Of a stretch of 64,000 nt of DNA, positions 22,561-34,160 are shown piece by piece. This DNA comes from Artocarpus heterophyllus (Eukaryota > Streptophyta > Magnoliopsida > Rosales > Moraceae). The stretch covers positions 15,182,218-15,246,217 of the forward strand of contig CM046327.1 in the NCBI GenBank assembly GCA_025403435.1, written 5' to 3'. Position numbers and translations under genes: made by a program. The notes under the pieces are model-generated. The model had not been told where the DNA came from, did no database searches, and saw only the letters and a program-made list of their open reading frames with translations. How positions within the stretch are numbered: position 1 is the first letter of the stretch; the number at the start of each line of letters is the position of its first letter.

Positions 22561-23370
22561 TTCTGCTTTCAACGGTGAAACAAGATTATCTCTTTCGTCG
22601 TAAGAATTTCTTATTGATTAATTTAAATATCAATCGTCGACCTTTTATCTTTTAAAAAGAAAATGATTGATTTCTAGATCAAATCAATTATTACCCGAGC
22701 TAATGGACAATTTGCCATGTTTTTCGATTTGTCGTTTACGCGGAAATCAAGTCTACCAGTCATTCTCATATCTCCTCCCACTGCATTGTAATTTGTATTC
22801 GTCTGTAGTGGTGTGGCCCACAAGCTGCCAATTCTAGCTTTTCAAGTGGGTCCACTGTCAACTCACTTTGTCATTTTTTTTTTTTTTGGTTCGTCACTGC
22901 TGTCTCATGGGACCCGTGCCATTCCAGGCCATGGATACTACCATTTTATGTCAGTCGTATGCAAGGTAAAAAAAAAAACGGCTATCTTGACTGGTGTGAT
23001 TGCAAAACCAAAATACCATATCCACTTTGTTCTTTGTTTAGGTTACGTTTGGTTTATAGTTCCCATCATTTGAGCTTGTGTTCGGTAAACAATAGGATGT
23101 CAACCGGGCAAGGCGTAGGCAGGTATGTTTCCCCTACTCTTATAGTTACTATTCTTTTGTCCCTTATACCTAACTAATTTAAAGCGAAAACAGAATTAAG
23201 ATCACGGATACTATTGAAGGAGCTATTCTCATATCATATTCGTTTGTTTATTAAAAGTTTTGATATTATTGTAATATCATTAAATTTGAATTAGATGTCA
23301 TTAGATTAATTATAAAATTTAACAACATAACAATTTATGTCTAGATATTTGTGTTGTATGCTACACTTTT
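22561..23370. other. Intergenic, nothing recognised
   Basis: Mixed composition with T- and A-runs. Open frames of 60-86 codons overlap one another and show no domain. Confidence 0.45.
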
Positions 23371-23377
23371 TGGTATA

Positions 23378-23576
23378 GATTGATTTATGTCACATCTAAA
23401 AATATATAATTGAATGGCATAAATAAAGATGACAATTAAATTAACAAGACCAATATACCCTTATTTTGAGAGTATATTAAAATTTACCTTGATAGTATAT
23501 TTGGTATTATTAAATATAATATGATGATATGGCGTGATAGTTTCAGTAATTATTTTTTTAATGACATAAATCAATC
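23378..23576 (+). mobile_element. MITE-4 copy with perfect 15-bp terminal inverted repeats
   Basis: GATTGATTTATGTCA at 23378-23392 is the exact reverse complement of TGACATAAATCAATC at 23562-23576. The interior contains TGGCATAAATAAAGATGACAA. Related copies lie at about 29305-29540 (reverse) and 57720-57926. Confidence 0.75.
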
Positions 23577-23619
23577 CAAGCTTTATTTTTATGACATATA
23601 TATAAGGAGTAACAACATT

Positions 23620-24470
23620 ATTCCTTTTATATATATATTCTCTCTACAACTTTGTGCCAACTCTATTACTATATCAATATATATACAAATACATATATAT
23701 AACATATATAAGTACATATAATCAGAGCAGGGATGGGACGAGGGAGCTTCCTCCACCCCACCATGCCCCTACTTGGGAGTTAATTCTAACCCCTATGCCC
23801 GCCCTACTCCAATATAGTATTTTTATACCCCGAGTACCCGTATCCACCAGTAAGAATATCATCCAAACAAACAAAAATGAAGCCTTGATTTTTAACAATA
23901 AAGATGATTTAAAACAAGTCAAAAAATTATTTTCAGAAATTGACCCCTTATATTTAAGGATGGTTTTAAAACAAATCAAACTATTTGTTTTGAGAATTTG
24001 ACACTTCTCCTTAAAACAATTTCTCTACTTTTTTGGTTTTCTGACAATCTCATACCATCCAAAATATTTTATTCCCTGTTTAAATTTTTTCGAATTGGCT
24101 TAGATTAAACATTAAATTATAAGATGTTTGAAAAAATAGTTTAAACTTTAAAATTTAATCCGTAAAATAATATAAAACTCTCACATGTTATAATATAAAA
24201 TAAACATATATAATAATTTAAAACTCTTATATGTTATAATTTATAGTTCAAACTTCCTATATATAGGTTCAAAATAATTGTTCAGATCGCATCAATTTAA
24301 ACATGTGAAACAAACAGAGCCTTAATGACTAACGCTGCACCGTTTGCCCGGTGAGTTTTGCACGTCCGTCACGTTCATGCAGTCCAGCTGACAAAGTCTG
24401 TGCTTCAACCTTCAAGCAAAGACAAAAAGGACCCAAAGTTTGAAAAATCACAAGAGAACGACAACCCTAT
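23620..24470. other. Intergenic with AT microsatellite-like and MITE-like debris
   Basis: The stretch 24150-24250 has repeated AAACTCTCACATGTTATAAT-like words related to MITE-1. No gene is visible. Confidence 0.4.
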
Positions 24471-24473
24471 CCC

Positions 24474-24512
24474 TCTCTCTCTTTCTCTCTCTTTCTCTCT
24501 CTTGTATCTCTG
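24474..24512. repeat. CT-rich microsatellite
   Basis: (CT)n interrupted by TTT, about 700 bp upstream of the X8 gene. Confidence 0.9.
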
Positions 24513-24828
24513 TTCTCTCACTGTAGGGCCACACTCTGTGTGTTGGGTTTCGTGCGTTGGGCCTTCTCATGACTTTCACACTTCCCACCCTTTAGCTCTT
24601 TCTTCATCTACCACGTGTCGTAATATTTATCCGGTGTAAGGACAATATCTTTTGGCCCTTTCATCAAAATCTTCCTATATCTTTTGCTTCCTTGTAATTT
24701 GGACCTCTTACAACCCCTTGGCCAAGCATCATTTTGTAGTATATTATGAGTTTGGCCCTAAAAATAATTTTTTTTTACTTTATAGCCGTTGTACGGTTGG
24801 TGAGGGAAGTATTTTTCACAAAGGGCTG

Positions 24829-24852
24829 TTTTTTTTTTTTTTTTTTTTTTTT
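24829..24852. repeat. Poly-T run (24 T)
   Basis: Uninterrupted T homopolymer. Its length in the assembly may be unreliable. Confidence 0.95.
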
Positions 24853-24995
24853 GCTTTTGTTTTTTGTTTTTGTTTTTTAACTGCAAAGTTGGACCAGTAA
24901 AAGCAGCATTGTATAGACTGAAGAGAAAACTTACGGCTGGGCATCAATCTGCCTGCTTTCTTCTTCATCCTGTGCTTTACCACACCACCCCCGCG

Positions 24996-25015
24996 CCCCC
25001 CCCCCCCCCCCCCCC
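24996..25015. repeat. Poly-C run (20 C)
   Basis: An unusually long C homopolymer for such an AT-rich region, about 180 bp upstream of the X8 gene start; likely within its promoter. Confidence 0.95.
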
Positions 25016-25054
25016 TCTCCAAAGTAAGCAAAGCCCAAATATACATACACATAT

Positions 25055-25075
25055 TTTCCCTATATATATATATAC
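25055..25075 (+). promoter_or_regulatory. Candidate TATA region of the X8 gene
   Basis: CCCTATATATATATATACA lies about 130 bp before the start codon, a typical distance for a plant TATA box. It overlaps a TA microsatellite, so the exact box is uncertain. Confidence 0.4.
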
Positions 25076-25197
25076 ATACATATATATGCACGCACACACA
25101 CATTGATGTTTTATGCATTTAAATAGATTTGAGACAGCACCATATTAGCCTTCCCTTCTCTTCTTTCACAACATAGCAAAAAAAGAGGAAAAAAAAT

Positions 25198-26744
25198 ATG
25201 TTGCAGTTGAAGATGGTGTTGCTGATCTTTCACATCTTCGTTTTGTCTTTCTTAGGTCTTACTGGTAAGTAAAAGCTAAGGCATTTGCATAGTTTTTATG
25301 TTTTTATGTTTTTCTGTCCTTCTGGATTTCTTTTTTTCACTTTGTGGTTTTGTACAATCTTTCTATCTTCTTACCCCTTTTGTGTTTTCTTTCTTTTATA
25401 AATGTAGTTGCTGGTCAAGAATCTATTCAACTCTTCAATCTCTACAGTGCAACTCCAGAGTCTCCTCAAGCTTCAGCTCACTCGGGGCTTGCCGTTTATG
25501 TAAGTACTAAAGACCTCAATGAGGTCTCAAGAAGTGTTTTAATGGCGGAAAGTTGGCTAAGGACTTATGTCCTTGCTCACTACCCTTCCACTGAAATCAC
25601 CAACATTGTTGTTGGAGACACTCTTCTTTGCCAAAATGACCAAGAGATGAAGAACAATCTCTCTCTAGTCCTACCATCTCTCAGGAACATTCATCATTCT
25701 CTCACTAGGTGGGGCTTAGAGAAAGATATCAAGGTCTCAACTTCCATTTCATCCTCTTGTTTAAGCCCGCACTCCACTTACTTTAATGGGGATTTTGCCT
25801 ACAAATTCACCAAACCCCTTTTGGAGTTTCTTCAGAGCAAAAATTCCACTTATTCTGTGAACCCACCTCCAAAGTTCTCTCCTTTACCTGATGAAACCAT
25901 GAGGTTGGTCTCTTCTCACTCAGAGTGCATGAAAAAGCTTGGGGCTTTTGAGCTAAACAAGATAAATATATTACTCACCAACCCAAAAGAGACCAAGTAC
26001 AATACCAATAATAATGATAATTATAAACTCATGAGCAGAAAGCTTACATCTTTGAACAACCCCAGTTTGGTTGATCCTTTTCCAACAAGACCAAATGACC
26101 CATTACCAAAAACTGCAGACCCACCACTCCACTCCTCAGGTGGCTTCTCTGTCCCTTCCAACGTGGCCAAACACCCTCAATCCCCACAACCCCAAATTTC
26201 CCCCTCAGTCCCACAAATAGCAGCCACTCCACCAGCACCACCCCATGTCCCTTTCCCTTCTACACCAGAAACCTCTCCAATTGTTTACCCTGCCAGTCCA
26301 CCTTATAGCTACACATTACCACCTTGCAATCCATCTCATGCGCACCCGGTTTCCCCACCGCCACACATTGGCAATGGGATAATCCACAAGCTTTGGTGTG
26401 TGGCCAAGCCTTCTGTTCCTGCTGATACACTCCAGGAAGCCATTGATTATGCCTGTGGAGTGGGTGGTGCTGATTGCGATGAAATCCAGCCACATGGAAA
26501 CTGTTACAACCCGGACACCCTTGTGGCTCATGCTTCTTATGCCTTCAATAGCTACTGGCAGAAGAACAAGAAAAATGGAGGGACTTGCAGTTTTGGAGGC
26601 ACTGCTATGTTAATCAACAATGACCCAAGTAAGCTTTTTTTTGTAATTATTCTTTATTTTAATTTTTGACATGTTTTCAATTATTGTTTATATGGGGGTT
26701 GTTTTTTTGCAGGCTTTCTTCACTGTCGGTTTGTTCTCACTTGA
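25198..26744 (+). CDS. Secreted GH17-like plus X8 (CBM43) domain protein
   Basis: Three exons, 25198-25264, 25408-26628 and 26713-26744, encode 439 residues with GT-AG introns and consistent phase. Residues 1-25 are a signal peptide (MLQLKMVLLIFHIFVLSFLG then TVAG). Residues 27-145 match the N-terminal half of a GH17 beta-1,3-glucanase fold (IQLFNLYS, WLRTYV, NIVVGDTLL, LRNIHHSL, KVSTSIS). The C-terminal half of GH17 is missing, replaced by a low-complexity and then Pro-rich linker (about 250-350). Residues 352-437 are an X8 domain: it begins WCVAKP, has FNSYWQKNK, and contains the six expected cysteines. No GPI-type tail follows. The GNE motif holding the acid/base glutamate of active GH17 enzymes reads GDT at 92-94, and the nucleophile region is absent, so I infer a non-catalytic, callose- or glucan-binding wall protein. 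Confidence 0.9.
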
Positions 26745-29300
26745 AGATGGCAACTGAGATTGAGAAGAGTCTTAAACTTTCTAGTTTATTTTGGTGTACT
26801 TAAGATGGAAATTCTGATTCTGAGATGACTTTTGTTTGTTCTTTTGATCTTTTGTAGTGCCAAGTGATTATTAGTTTGGTAGTTAAGAGAGTGTATTATC
26901 ATACCTAGCTATATGTAGTATTCTATGCACAAATGAAAAACTCTTATGATATCTATTCTATTTATGTGATGTAATACTCTCCTTTTGCTTTGTCTAGAGC
27001 GTTGTTATTTCTGTTAATAATATGTGCCCCTTTTTTATTATATGTTAATTATTTTTCCTTGGTAGCTGGGAAAAACCACTCCCTTAACAGTATCATATCA
27101 ATGTCTTTATTTTAATATAATGTATATGATAAGATAAGTTTAATAACATACTAATATAACTTTTCACCAGTCCATTGGAATAGAATGGCCCCCAATTTAA
27201 TTGATCAAAGGTAAGAAAAGGTGATTTTTCCGTAGTTCATGCACATTGATTAAAACGGTCCCCCAATTGAATTGATTAGGCTTGGAAAAGGGAGATTTTA
27301 TTTGCGCCCACAATAATTATGAATGTCCAGACTAGTTGTTCACAATTTTAGTATTTCTTTTAACTCATATATTTATTGCAATTTTATTGTTTAATCAAGT
27401 TATGCTAGAATCTTCACTCAAAAACTTGGATAAAATCCCATTAAAAAGAAAAATCCACAAATTTCTTTTGGAAATATCCATTGGGACTGTGCAAGGGAGA
27501 CCTTGATCGTTGGATCGGACCAGTTCAATGGTTGAGCTTTTTTGGGCAGTTTGGTTTAGGTTGTGAAATTTGAGACATCGGACCGAACCGTTTAAATTTG
27601 TTTGTATTTCTAATATATGTTATATATCCTTATTTAAGTTTTCAACCATTAAAATTTGAATAACTTAAAATAATAATATATATTTTTGATATAATCACGA
27701 AAATAACCCTAAAAGAATCTTTAAAAAGTTAATTGTGCTACTTTGCTCAAAATCTAGGCACAATAATGAGACCCAAAATGCCGTTTAAATTGGTTTGAAT
27801 TGTATTGTACACTTGTAATGGTTGATTTGGTTTCCTTACCTAAAATGGTTTAGTCTTGTTTGTATTTTGTTTAAAGCACCAAAATTTCCGGGTCTAGCAA
27901 ACCTAGTGGTTTAGAATCGGTCTAAATTATGCAGACTCCTAAGCCTCTCAAAAAAAAAAAAAATGTATACATAGTGAATAATTTTTTTGTTTTTCAAAAT
28001 AAAATTCCCCATATTCTTTAACAATTATTTCAAGTTTATGAACCCTAAAAATTCTTCCATTACATAGAGATAGCCATGATTTATTACCATGGTTGAGAGG
28101 CCGAAGCATTATATTAGTTGTATTGAAGTTGGGCAATAGCCATAAGAGATCATCAAGGGAAGGAAAAAAACAAAAGAAAATTAAATATGAAGACCAACAA
28201 ATTCACAATTAACTGTAGCATCCAAGTGCATGTTCATTTTTGCTAACGGTCTATTGCTGGAATTTCTCCAACTCTCCATGATTGAACAGCATTCAAACGA
28301 TCAATTAGTTTTGATTTTAAATATTTTTATTCTAATCTCATTTTTTGTAAAAAAAAATAAAAATAAAAATAAAAAATATAATAAATGCTAAATAATAAAA
28401 CTACTTAAGTATAATGACTTTTTATTCCATGGACTTTAATTTTGCAGATTACTCCCTCAGCTTTTGATTTTCAACGGTTTTGACCTTTGACATTGAACTT
28501 GAAGAATAATTTCTTAAATTTAATAGGGATAATGATGTGCCTATCGAGTGAGAACTTGAAATTTTATAAAATTTTACATTATATGTAAAATTTTATTTTC
28601 ACTGGTCATGAAATTCTTTGAATACTAAGGTCTCGTTTGGTTCACTGGTTTGAATTGTGTTAATTTAAACTATTTTTATTTGAACAGAAAAATCTAAATT
28701 GTATAATTCCAACGGTAGCCTAAATTGGCGTTTAAGTGTACAGTTAAAGTTTTAATCTAAATAAAAAATCTGAATTGAATTCGTGTTTGGTTGAGTGTTG
28801 AGAACAGTACTTTGAATTGAATTAACATTCTCGTAAAATTAATTAAATAACATAAAAATAATTAAAAATTAATTAAAAATGTAAAAAAATGAAAAAAGGA
28901 AAAAATTATCTATTTAATTGCAAAAAGTGTATAATTAAGGTATGTACATTTTAAAAAAAATGTCATTATGAAAATATAAAAGTTCGGTAATAATAACATA
29001 TCTAACACTAATAAACGAAAGTTAATAAGAGCAAAAACGAATTATCTATTGCACAAAGCACATGAATATCTCACCCCCTCTCTCCAATAAGATATGCATG
29101 AAAAAAAAAAAAAAAAAAAAAGGAGGAACCTAAACTGTGGAGTGCAAAACATTGCAAAAATAGTCTGGAATGTGGAAAAGAGGGGAAGGCCCAAGGTCAG
29201 AGTTAGGCTGCCCAATCCAGCTCCAAAAGCCCGTTTAGTTCAAAAAAAAAAAATGTAGCACCAAACACAGTTCCAAGGCCGCTTCCCACGTGCCACAAAA
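26745..29300. other. Intergenic, no gene; degraded repeat sequence
   Basis: The first 250 bp is the likely 3' UTR of the X8 gene. The 27480-27930 part has GGACCGAACCG-type words seen in non-autonomous hAT-like repeats, and 28630-28830 resembles the repeat at 7020. An A-run lies at 29100-29120. Nothing codes for a recognisable protein. Confidence 0.45.
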
Positions 29301-29304
29301 ATAA

Positions 29305-29540
29305 AGTTTGAATTAATTTATATCACTAAAAATATAATTATAAAAATATCATGCCATATCATCATACTATAATTTATAATACTAAATATAGCCTCAAATT
29401 ACAAATTAGATTTTATAAAAATAAGATAGTTTTTTATTGCTACTAAAAATATATTAGTCTTTTATAATTTAATTGCCATCTTTATTTGTAGCATTTAATT
29501 AGAAAGTTTTTTTTAGATACAGCATAAATCAATCCACATC
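29305..29540 (-). mobile_element. MITE-4 copy, reverse orientation
   Basis: On the minus strand it reads GATTGATTTATGCTGTATC, then AATGCTACAAATAAAGATGG, and ends near GTGATATAAATTAATTC, closely following the copy at 23378. Confidence 0.6.
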
Positions 29541-30744
29541 AAAAAATGTAGCATAAATCATAAACATCACTAGTTTCAAACTACGTGAGCAACCCTGGGC
29601 CAAACCAAACCAAACCAATGAACTAAACGCATGGTAAACATTTCACACTTACTTTAGCCATTTATGTAAAATTTTAAGTTATTATACAACCAGAGTGTGA
29701 TTATCTGGCTAAATATTAAAAATCATTCATTAATATTAGAGGGAGAAAACAAAACCATTTAAAAAAAAGCATAAGTTTAAGAAGTAACAAATCATAATAA
29801 ATAAATTCAGGACCAAAATGTTGTTTTGCTTATAATTCGAGGAGCAACAGCGCCAATGCTTATCAAATGTTAAAGCTTAAACACATTTTTTAAAAGAGTA
29901 ATTGAGTTTCTCTTGAAATTTGTGAAGGAAGAAGCCTTTTTAGTGTAGAAGTGCAAGGGCTTTTTTTCCCCCCTTATATAAGTGGATTTAATTCGAATAG
30001 AGTAATTTAAATTTATTATGTTATAAAGTAATTTTATTCATACACCTTGTTTAGAATGGTTCCAAATACATAATTTGGAATTGATATTAATTTAGTTCCT
30101 AACAAAAAATCAAAATGGTCCCTTTATCCTTTACTTTCTTTCTTTTTTAATTTTGAAGTGGTCCCCAGTTGAATTGATCACGATTAAAGAAAAATAAGAG
30201 GCCTGTTCTTTTTTCTTCTTTTTTTTTTTTTTGCCTTTTTAATTCTTTCCTTTGGTTCATCATTCATATAAGTATTAGACAGTAGATAATGAATAAAGAG
30301 TTACATAAGCAAAAATCTTAAATAGCCATTTGGAAAAATACTTAGAGTACGACTTTAGTGTCCGTTTGGTACATGGATTTCTATAATTTTGAACCTATGG
30401 ATCCACCAACTAAATTTTTGAAAGGATACACCATTATAGTGTAGGAAACTAAGTATTTTTGTTTCTTAACTTATAAAAGTGCTTTTAATCAAATACAGTA
30501 TTTCAGACGTATAGCACATTTTTAGTAGTAATGTCAAATATATCAAAAAAATTTAAAATATTTTACAAGTAGGAAGAATTGAAATAATTAGAATAAAGTA
30601 TTATATAATTTTTTCTAGCATAAATGTGAATATCAATATTATTATTTATGCGTAAATTTTATTAATCGTAAATTTTTCTTTTTAAAAAATTTGCTATATT
30701 TTAACTCTAGTCTAATAATTTTTCCATGTATAACAGTTTTTGCA

Positions 30745-30769
30745 ACCAATATTCCTGCGTCCCTCTGAT
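30745..30769 (-). pseudogene. Remnant of an initiator tRNA-Met copy
   Basis: ATTCCTGCGTCCCTCTGATATGG retains only the tRNA 5' portion (minus strand), aligning with 31876-31899 and 33363-33385, and is followed by the same flank (TGGTAACA...TGCATTGAAATTC). Confidence 0.6.
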
Positions 30770-31825
30770 ATGGTAACACGTTTGTGCATTGAAATTCAGA
30801 CTTAGATACTATTGCCTTTGATTTATTATTCACCTAAGTATTTAGAAAGTAGATTGAATAACAAATAAGGTATTATGTTATCAAATCTGGAAGCTTAAAT
30901 ACATGTTTCGAAAGAACATTTGGGTTTATCTTAAAATTTGTAGAGGAAATAGCTTTTGTAGTGTAGGAGAATTCAATGCTTTTAAATTTTACCTTATAAA
31001 AAAGGATTTAATTCAAAAACAATAAATTAGTAATGATATTATCTTATGCAATAATTTAGTTCTTGCACTTAAACTGGTTCCAAACTTAGAATTTAGAATT
31101 GATATTATTTAATATAACAGTTTAGTGGCCAGATTTTTTTTGAATTGGTCCCTATGTGAATTGATCAAGGTTAAAAACAAAGTGGGTTTAGAAAAGAAAT
31201 TAAATAAATATTTATTATATTATCAAATCCCAAAGCTTACATACATGATGTCAAATAAAAATTTGGTTTACCTTAAAATTTATGAAGGAAGAAGCGTTTG
31301 TAGTGTAAGAGAATAAGTGCTTTTGTTATTTACCTTATAAAAGTTGATTTAATTTAAATAAAAAGTATATAAAATTGATATTACCTTGTATTATAGTTTA
31401 GTTCACACAAATTGTTTAAAATGGTTTTAAATACATAAATTGAATCCATATTGCATTTTAATTTAATTTAGTGACCTCAATAACTGGGGTTGATTTTACA
31501 TTACATCATATTTTAGTTCATACACATTGTGTAAAATTGTTAGGGCACATAATTTTGAATTCATATATTATCTTATACACTAATTTAGTGGCTTCATAAT
31601 TTTGAAGTGGTCTAAGTGAATTAATCAAGGTTGAAAAAAAATTTATATTTCAACTCCGGTCTAATAATTTTACCATGTACTGTAATTTTTACATTTTTAC
31701 AATCAATTGTCCTTATACAATAATTTAGTTCATACACATTGATTAAAAACCAATATTCCTCATACAATAATTTAGTTCATATGCATTGATTAAAATGATT
31801 AAAAAGTAGGTTGGAAGTCTTCTCT

Positions 31826-31899
31826 TATCATAGCCAGATTTCAATCCTAGGACCTATGGGTTGCGGGCCCCCACCATATTTCCTCTGTGCCACTCTGAT
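31826..31899 (-). pseudogene. Decayed initiator tRNA-Met copy
   Basis: Aligns along its whole length with the intact gene at 33314-33385 but has many substitutions and extra bases. The anticodon position reads CGC instead of CAT, and several stem pairs are broken. The 5' and 3' flanks still resemble those of the intact copy. Confidence 0.85.
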
Positions 31900-32188
31900 A
31901 TGGTAACAATTTTATGCATTGAAATTCATATATAGATACTATTGTTGTTGATTTATTATTCATCTAAGTATTTACAAATTAGATTAAATAACAAACAAGG
32001 TGTTATATTATCAAATCTCAAAGCTTAAATACATGTTTAGAAAGAATATTTGGGTTTTCCTTAAAATTTGCAAAGGAAATAGCCTTGATAGTGTGCAAGA
32101 ATTGAGTGTTTTTAATTTCATCTTATAAAAACAAATTTAATTCAAAAACAATAATGTAGTATTGATATTACTTATACAATAATTTAAT

Positions 32189-32718
32189 ATGTTTAAGTAT
32201 AAAAACTCCCTTTCAACCATAACCTTTGTAACACTGTGCTCACCAAATTTCAAAATGTAACAGGCGTTCCTCTTGAATTATGAGATATTGACAAAAAAAA
32301 CTCCTTTTGTTAGAACATTTAATAAAATTTGATTCATAATTAAGATTTGGTACATAATATAGGAAATATTATGTTTGAAGCTAATTTGAATTTAAAAATT
32401 TAATATAATATAAAAATTTTAATTGTTGAAAATATAAACTGAAAAACCTTAAAGATTTTTTTAAAAAATAAATAATCTTTTTCCACTTTCATAACTCATG
32501 TGACTAATCAGGGTAAGTTAACAGTCTAATGGTTTACTAAATTATTTAACAATCCTACTATTTGTACAATATTATGTCATTTATGCTCAAAATCATAATT
32601 CAAGGAGTTTTCTTGTTAATATTTCATATATCAAAAGGAACAAATGGTATGTTTTAAAGTTTAGGGAGATGTAGTGTTACAAGGACTATAGTTGAGGGGG
32701 AATTTTTATATTTAATCC
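32189..32718. mobile_element. Long-TIR (Mutator-like) element with 9-bp target duplication
   Basis: The 530-bp element is flanked by a perfect TAATTTAAT at 32180-32188 and 32719-32727, in a position where sister array units have the uninterrupted sequence. The ends (GTTTAAGTATAAAAACTCCC and the complement of GGGGGAATTTTTATATTTAA) begin inverted repeats of about 110 bp that continue through AACACTGTGCTCACC / its counterpart. A 9-bp duplication and long TIRs are the Mutator-superfamily signature. No transposase is present. Confidence 0.85.
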
Positions 32719-33284
32719 TAATTTAATACATATACATAGTTTAAAGTGGTTCCTAACTTATGATTTAGAATTCATATTACCTAATACAATAATTTAGTGG
32801 CCTGAATTATTTGAATCCGTAAGTGAATTGATAAAGATTGAAAACAAAGTGGGTTTAGAAAAGAAATTAAATAATGAATATAATATTATATTATCAAATA
32901 TTAACGCTTCGATACATGTTTTCAAAGAATATTTGGGTTTACCTTAAAATTTATGAAGGAAGATGCCTTTTTAGTGCAAGAGAATAAGTGCTTTTGTTTT
33001 TTTTTTTTTTTCCCCTTATAAAAGTTAATTTGACTGGGTTTACCTTAAAATTTGTGAAGGAAGATGCCTTTGTAGCGTAAGAGATTAAGTGCTTTTGTTT
33101 CTTTTTTTTCCCCTCGTAAAAGTTAATTTGATTAAAATACAAATAATATTTCCCTTATATTAGTTTCAAATGCATAATTTGAATCCATATTGCATAATTT
33201 AGGTTTGATATTATCTTACATAATAATTTAGTAATCAATCAAGAAGTTAATTTAACTTAAATACAAATAATATTTACAGGTTGG

Positions 33285-33294
33285 AAAAAAAAAA
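33285..33294 (-). terminator. Pol III terminator of tRNA-iMet
   Basis: Ten A on the + strand, hence a T10 run on the minus strand, 19 bases after the tRNA 3' end. Confidence 0.8.
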
Positions 33295-33313
33295 TGGATC
33301 GGAAGACTTCTCT

Positions 33314-33385
33314 TATCAGAGCCAGGTTTCGATCCTGGGACCTGTGGGTTATGGGCCCACCACGCTTCCGCTGCGCCACTCTGAT
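33314..33385 (-). tRNA. tRNA-iMet(CAT): Initiator tRNA-Met (CAT)
   Basis: On the minus strand a 72-nt sequence starts ATCAGAGTGGCGCAGCGGAA and ends CTGGCTCTGATA. It has the D-arm A box (GTGGCGCAGCGG), an anticodon stem with three G-C pairs next to the loop (GTGGGCCCATAACCCAC), and the initiator-type T arm GGATCGAAACC. There is no intron, no encoded CCA, and a CAA motif directly precedes the 5' end, as is usual for plant tRNA genes. All stems pair. It would serve translation initiation in the cytosol. It is also the primer tRNA type used by both copia elements in the window. Confidence 0.97.
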
Positions 33386-33606
33386 TTGGTGATAGTATGC
33401 TGTATTAAAATTTATATGTAATATGCTACTCTCTTCCTATCATCATTTCATCTAAGCCTTCACATTACTCAATTCCGAGCGAATATTTTGGCTGGCCCCG
33501 ACCCAACCCACTTGCTGACATTGCTTCAAACCTGTAAAAGCCATCGCATTTGCCAAACCAAGGGCCCAACTTATTAAATAAAAGGCCGTCGTTCTTCATC
33601 CGCTTA

Positions 33607-33741
33607 GCCCGTTTGGAAATGCAATTGAGCCACATTTGTATTCTAACTGGCTTTTAATTTAAATTTTGTAAGAAAAAATAGCGTATCAATTTTGGTTAGA
33701 TTCACCAAAACGTGATTTTAACTGCATTCCCAGACATTGCC
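33607..33741. mobile_element. Small MITE-like element
   Basis: Starts GCCCGTTTGGAAATGCAATT and ends AACTGCATTCCCAGACATTG; the ends are imperfect inverted repeats enclosing about 95 AT-rich bases. Confidence 0.5.
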
Positions 33742-33959
33742 CATTTCATTTCTCTGTGTGGGTAACGGAACTCAACTATTCATCGCTTATAAAATAAAAA
33801 ATAAAAAATAAAAAATCAACGATTCATTTGAGCCTCCGGTGGAAGCCTTGGCCACACGTTTAGTACCGTTAACTCTTGAAGGGTAGACATTCTCATGGCC
33901 AGTAAAACTGTGGCACTGTAAAATAGTCGTAATGGAATTCCAAATGAATAAAACACCAA

Positions 33960-34160
33960 GTGCGCCCATCTAAATATAATGGGGGTTTGTTAGCAAGGAG
34001 CACCTACCATTCAGCCAGACTAAGGAGGGAGATGCCGCTTCTCAACCGGGGGAACCTAAAACCGATGTCGCATGGTTCAGTCGGTTTCCCCACCAACCAC
34101 TATCGGCACCAACACAGCGCTGTCCGTAAGTTTGAACATTCCAACATCTAATCTCATATC
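33960..34160. other. GC-rich unexplained segment with a stem-loop
   Basis: About 180 bases are markedly more GC-rich than the surroundings. GGGGGAACCTAAAACCGA (about 34048) can pair with TCGGTTTCCCC (34079-34090) around a GCATGGTTC loop. A 63-codon + strand frame covers it. It lies about 300 bases beyond the stop of the minus-strand gene at 34446-36252, so it could also be part of that gene's 3' UTR. I compared it by memory with plant U-snRNAs, 7SL and U3 and saw no match. Confidence 0.3.

Larger units (their letters stand above)
29830..33313. repeat. Diverged local duplication array carrying tRNA-Met remnants
   Basis: Words such as AAGCTTAAATACATGTTT, TTTGGGTTTACCTTAAAATTT, GAAGGAAGAAGCCTTT and CAATAATTTAGTTCATACAC recur in the same order at about 29870, 30880, 31220, 31990, 32900 and 33030. 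The best-preserved long match is 30765-31110 against 31895-32180, an offset of about 1.13 kb. Each long unit starts at a tRNA-like sequence (30745, 31826, 33314). The array is therefore a series of segmental duplications around an initiator tRNA gene, later diverged and interrupted by the element at 32189-32718. Confidence 0.75.

Noticed and set aside
24652..25118. Open frames over the poly-T/poly-C region upstream of the X8 gene
   Set aside because: They owe their length to homopolymers and microsatellites (runs of Phe, Lys or Pro) and overlap the promoter.
31826..31899. Second functional tRNA-Met gene
   Set aside because: The anticodon, several stem pairs and the length differ from the intact gene at 33314; a pseudogene fits better.
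33960..34151. 7SL, U-snRNA, U3 or telomerase RNA gene
   Set aside because: I looked for the known conserved cores and for a plant Pol III upstream element with a TATA box at the right spacing; only an imperfect CGACATCG was seen.
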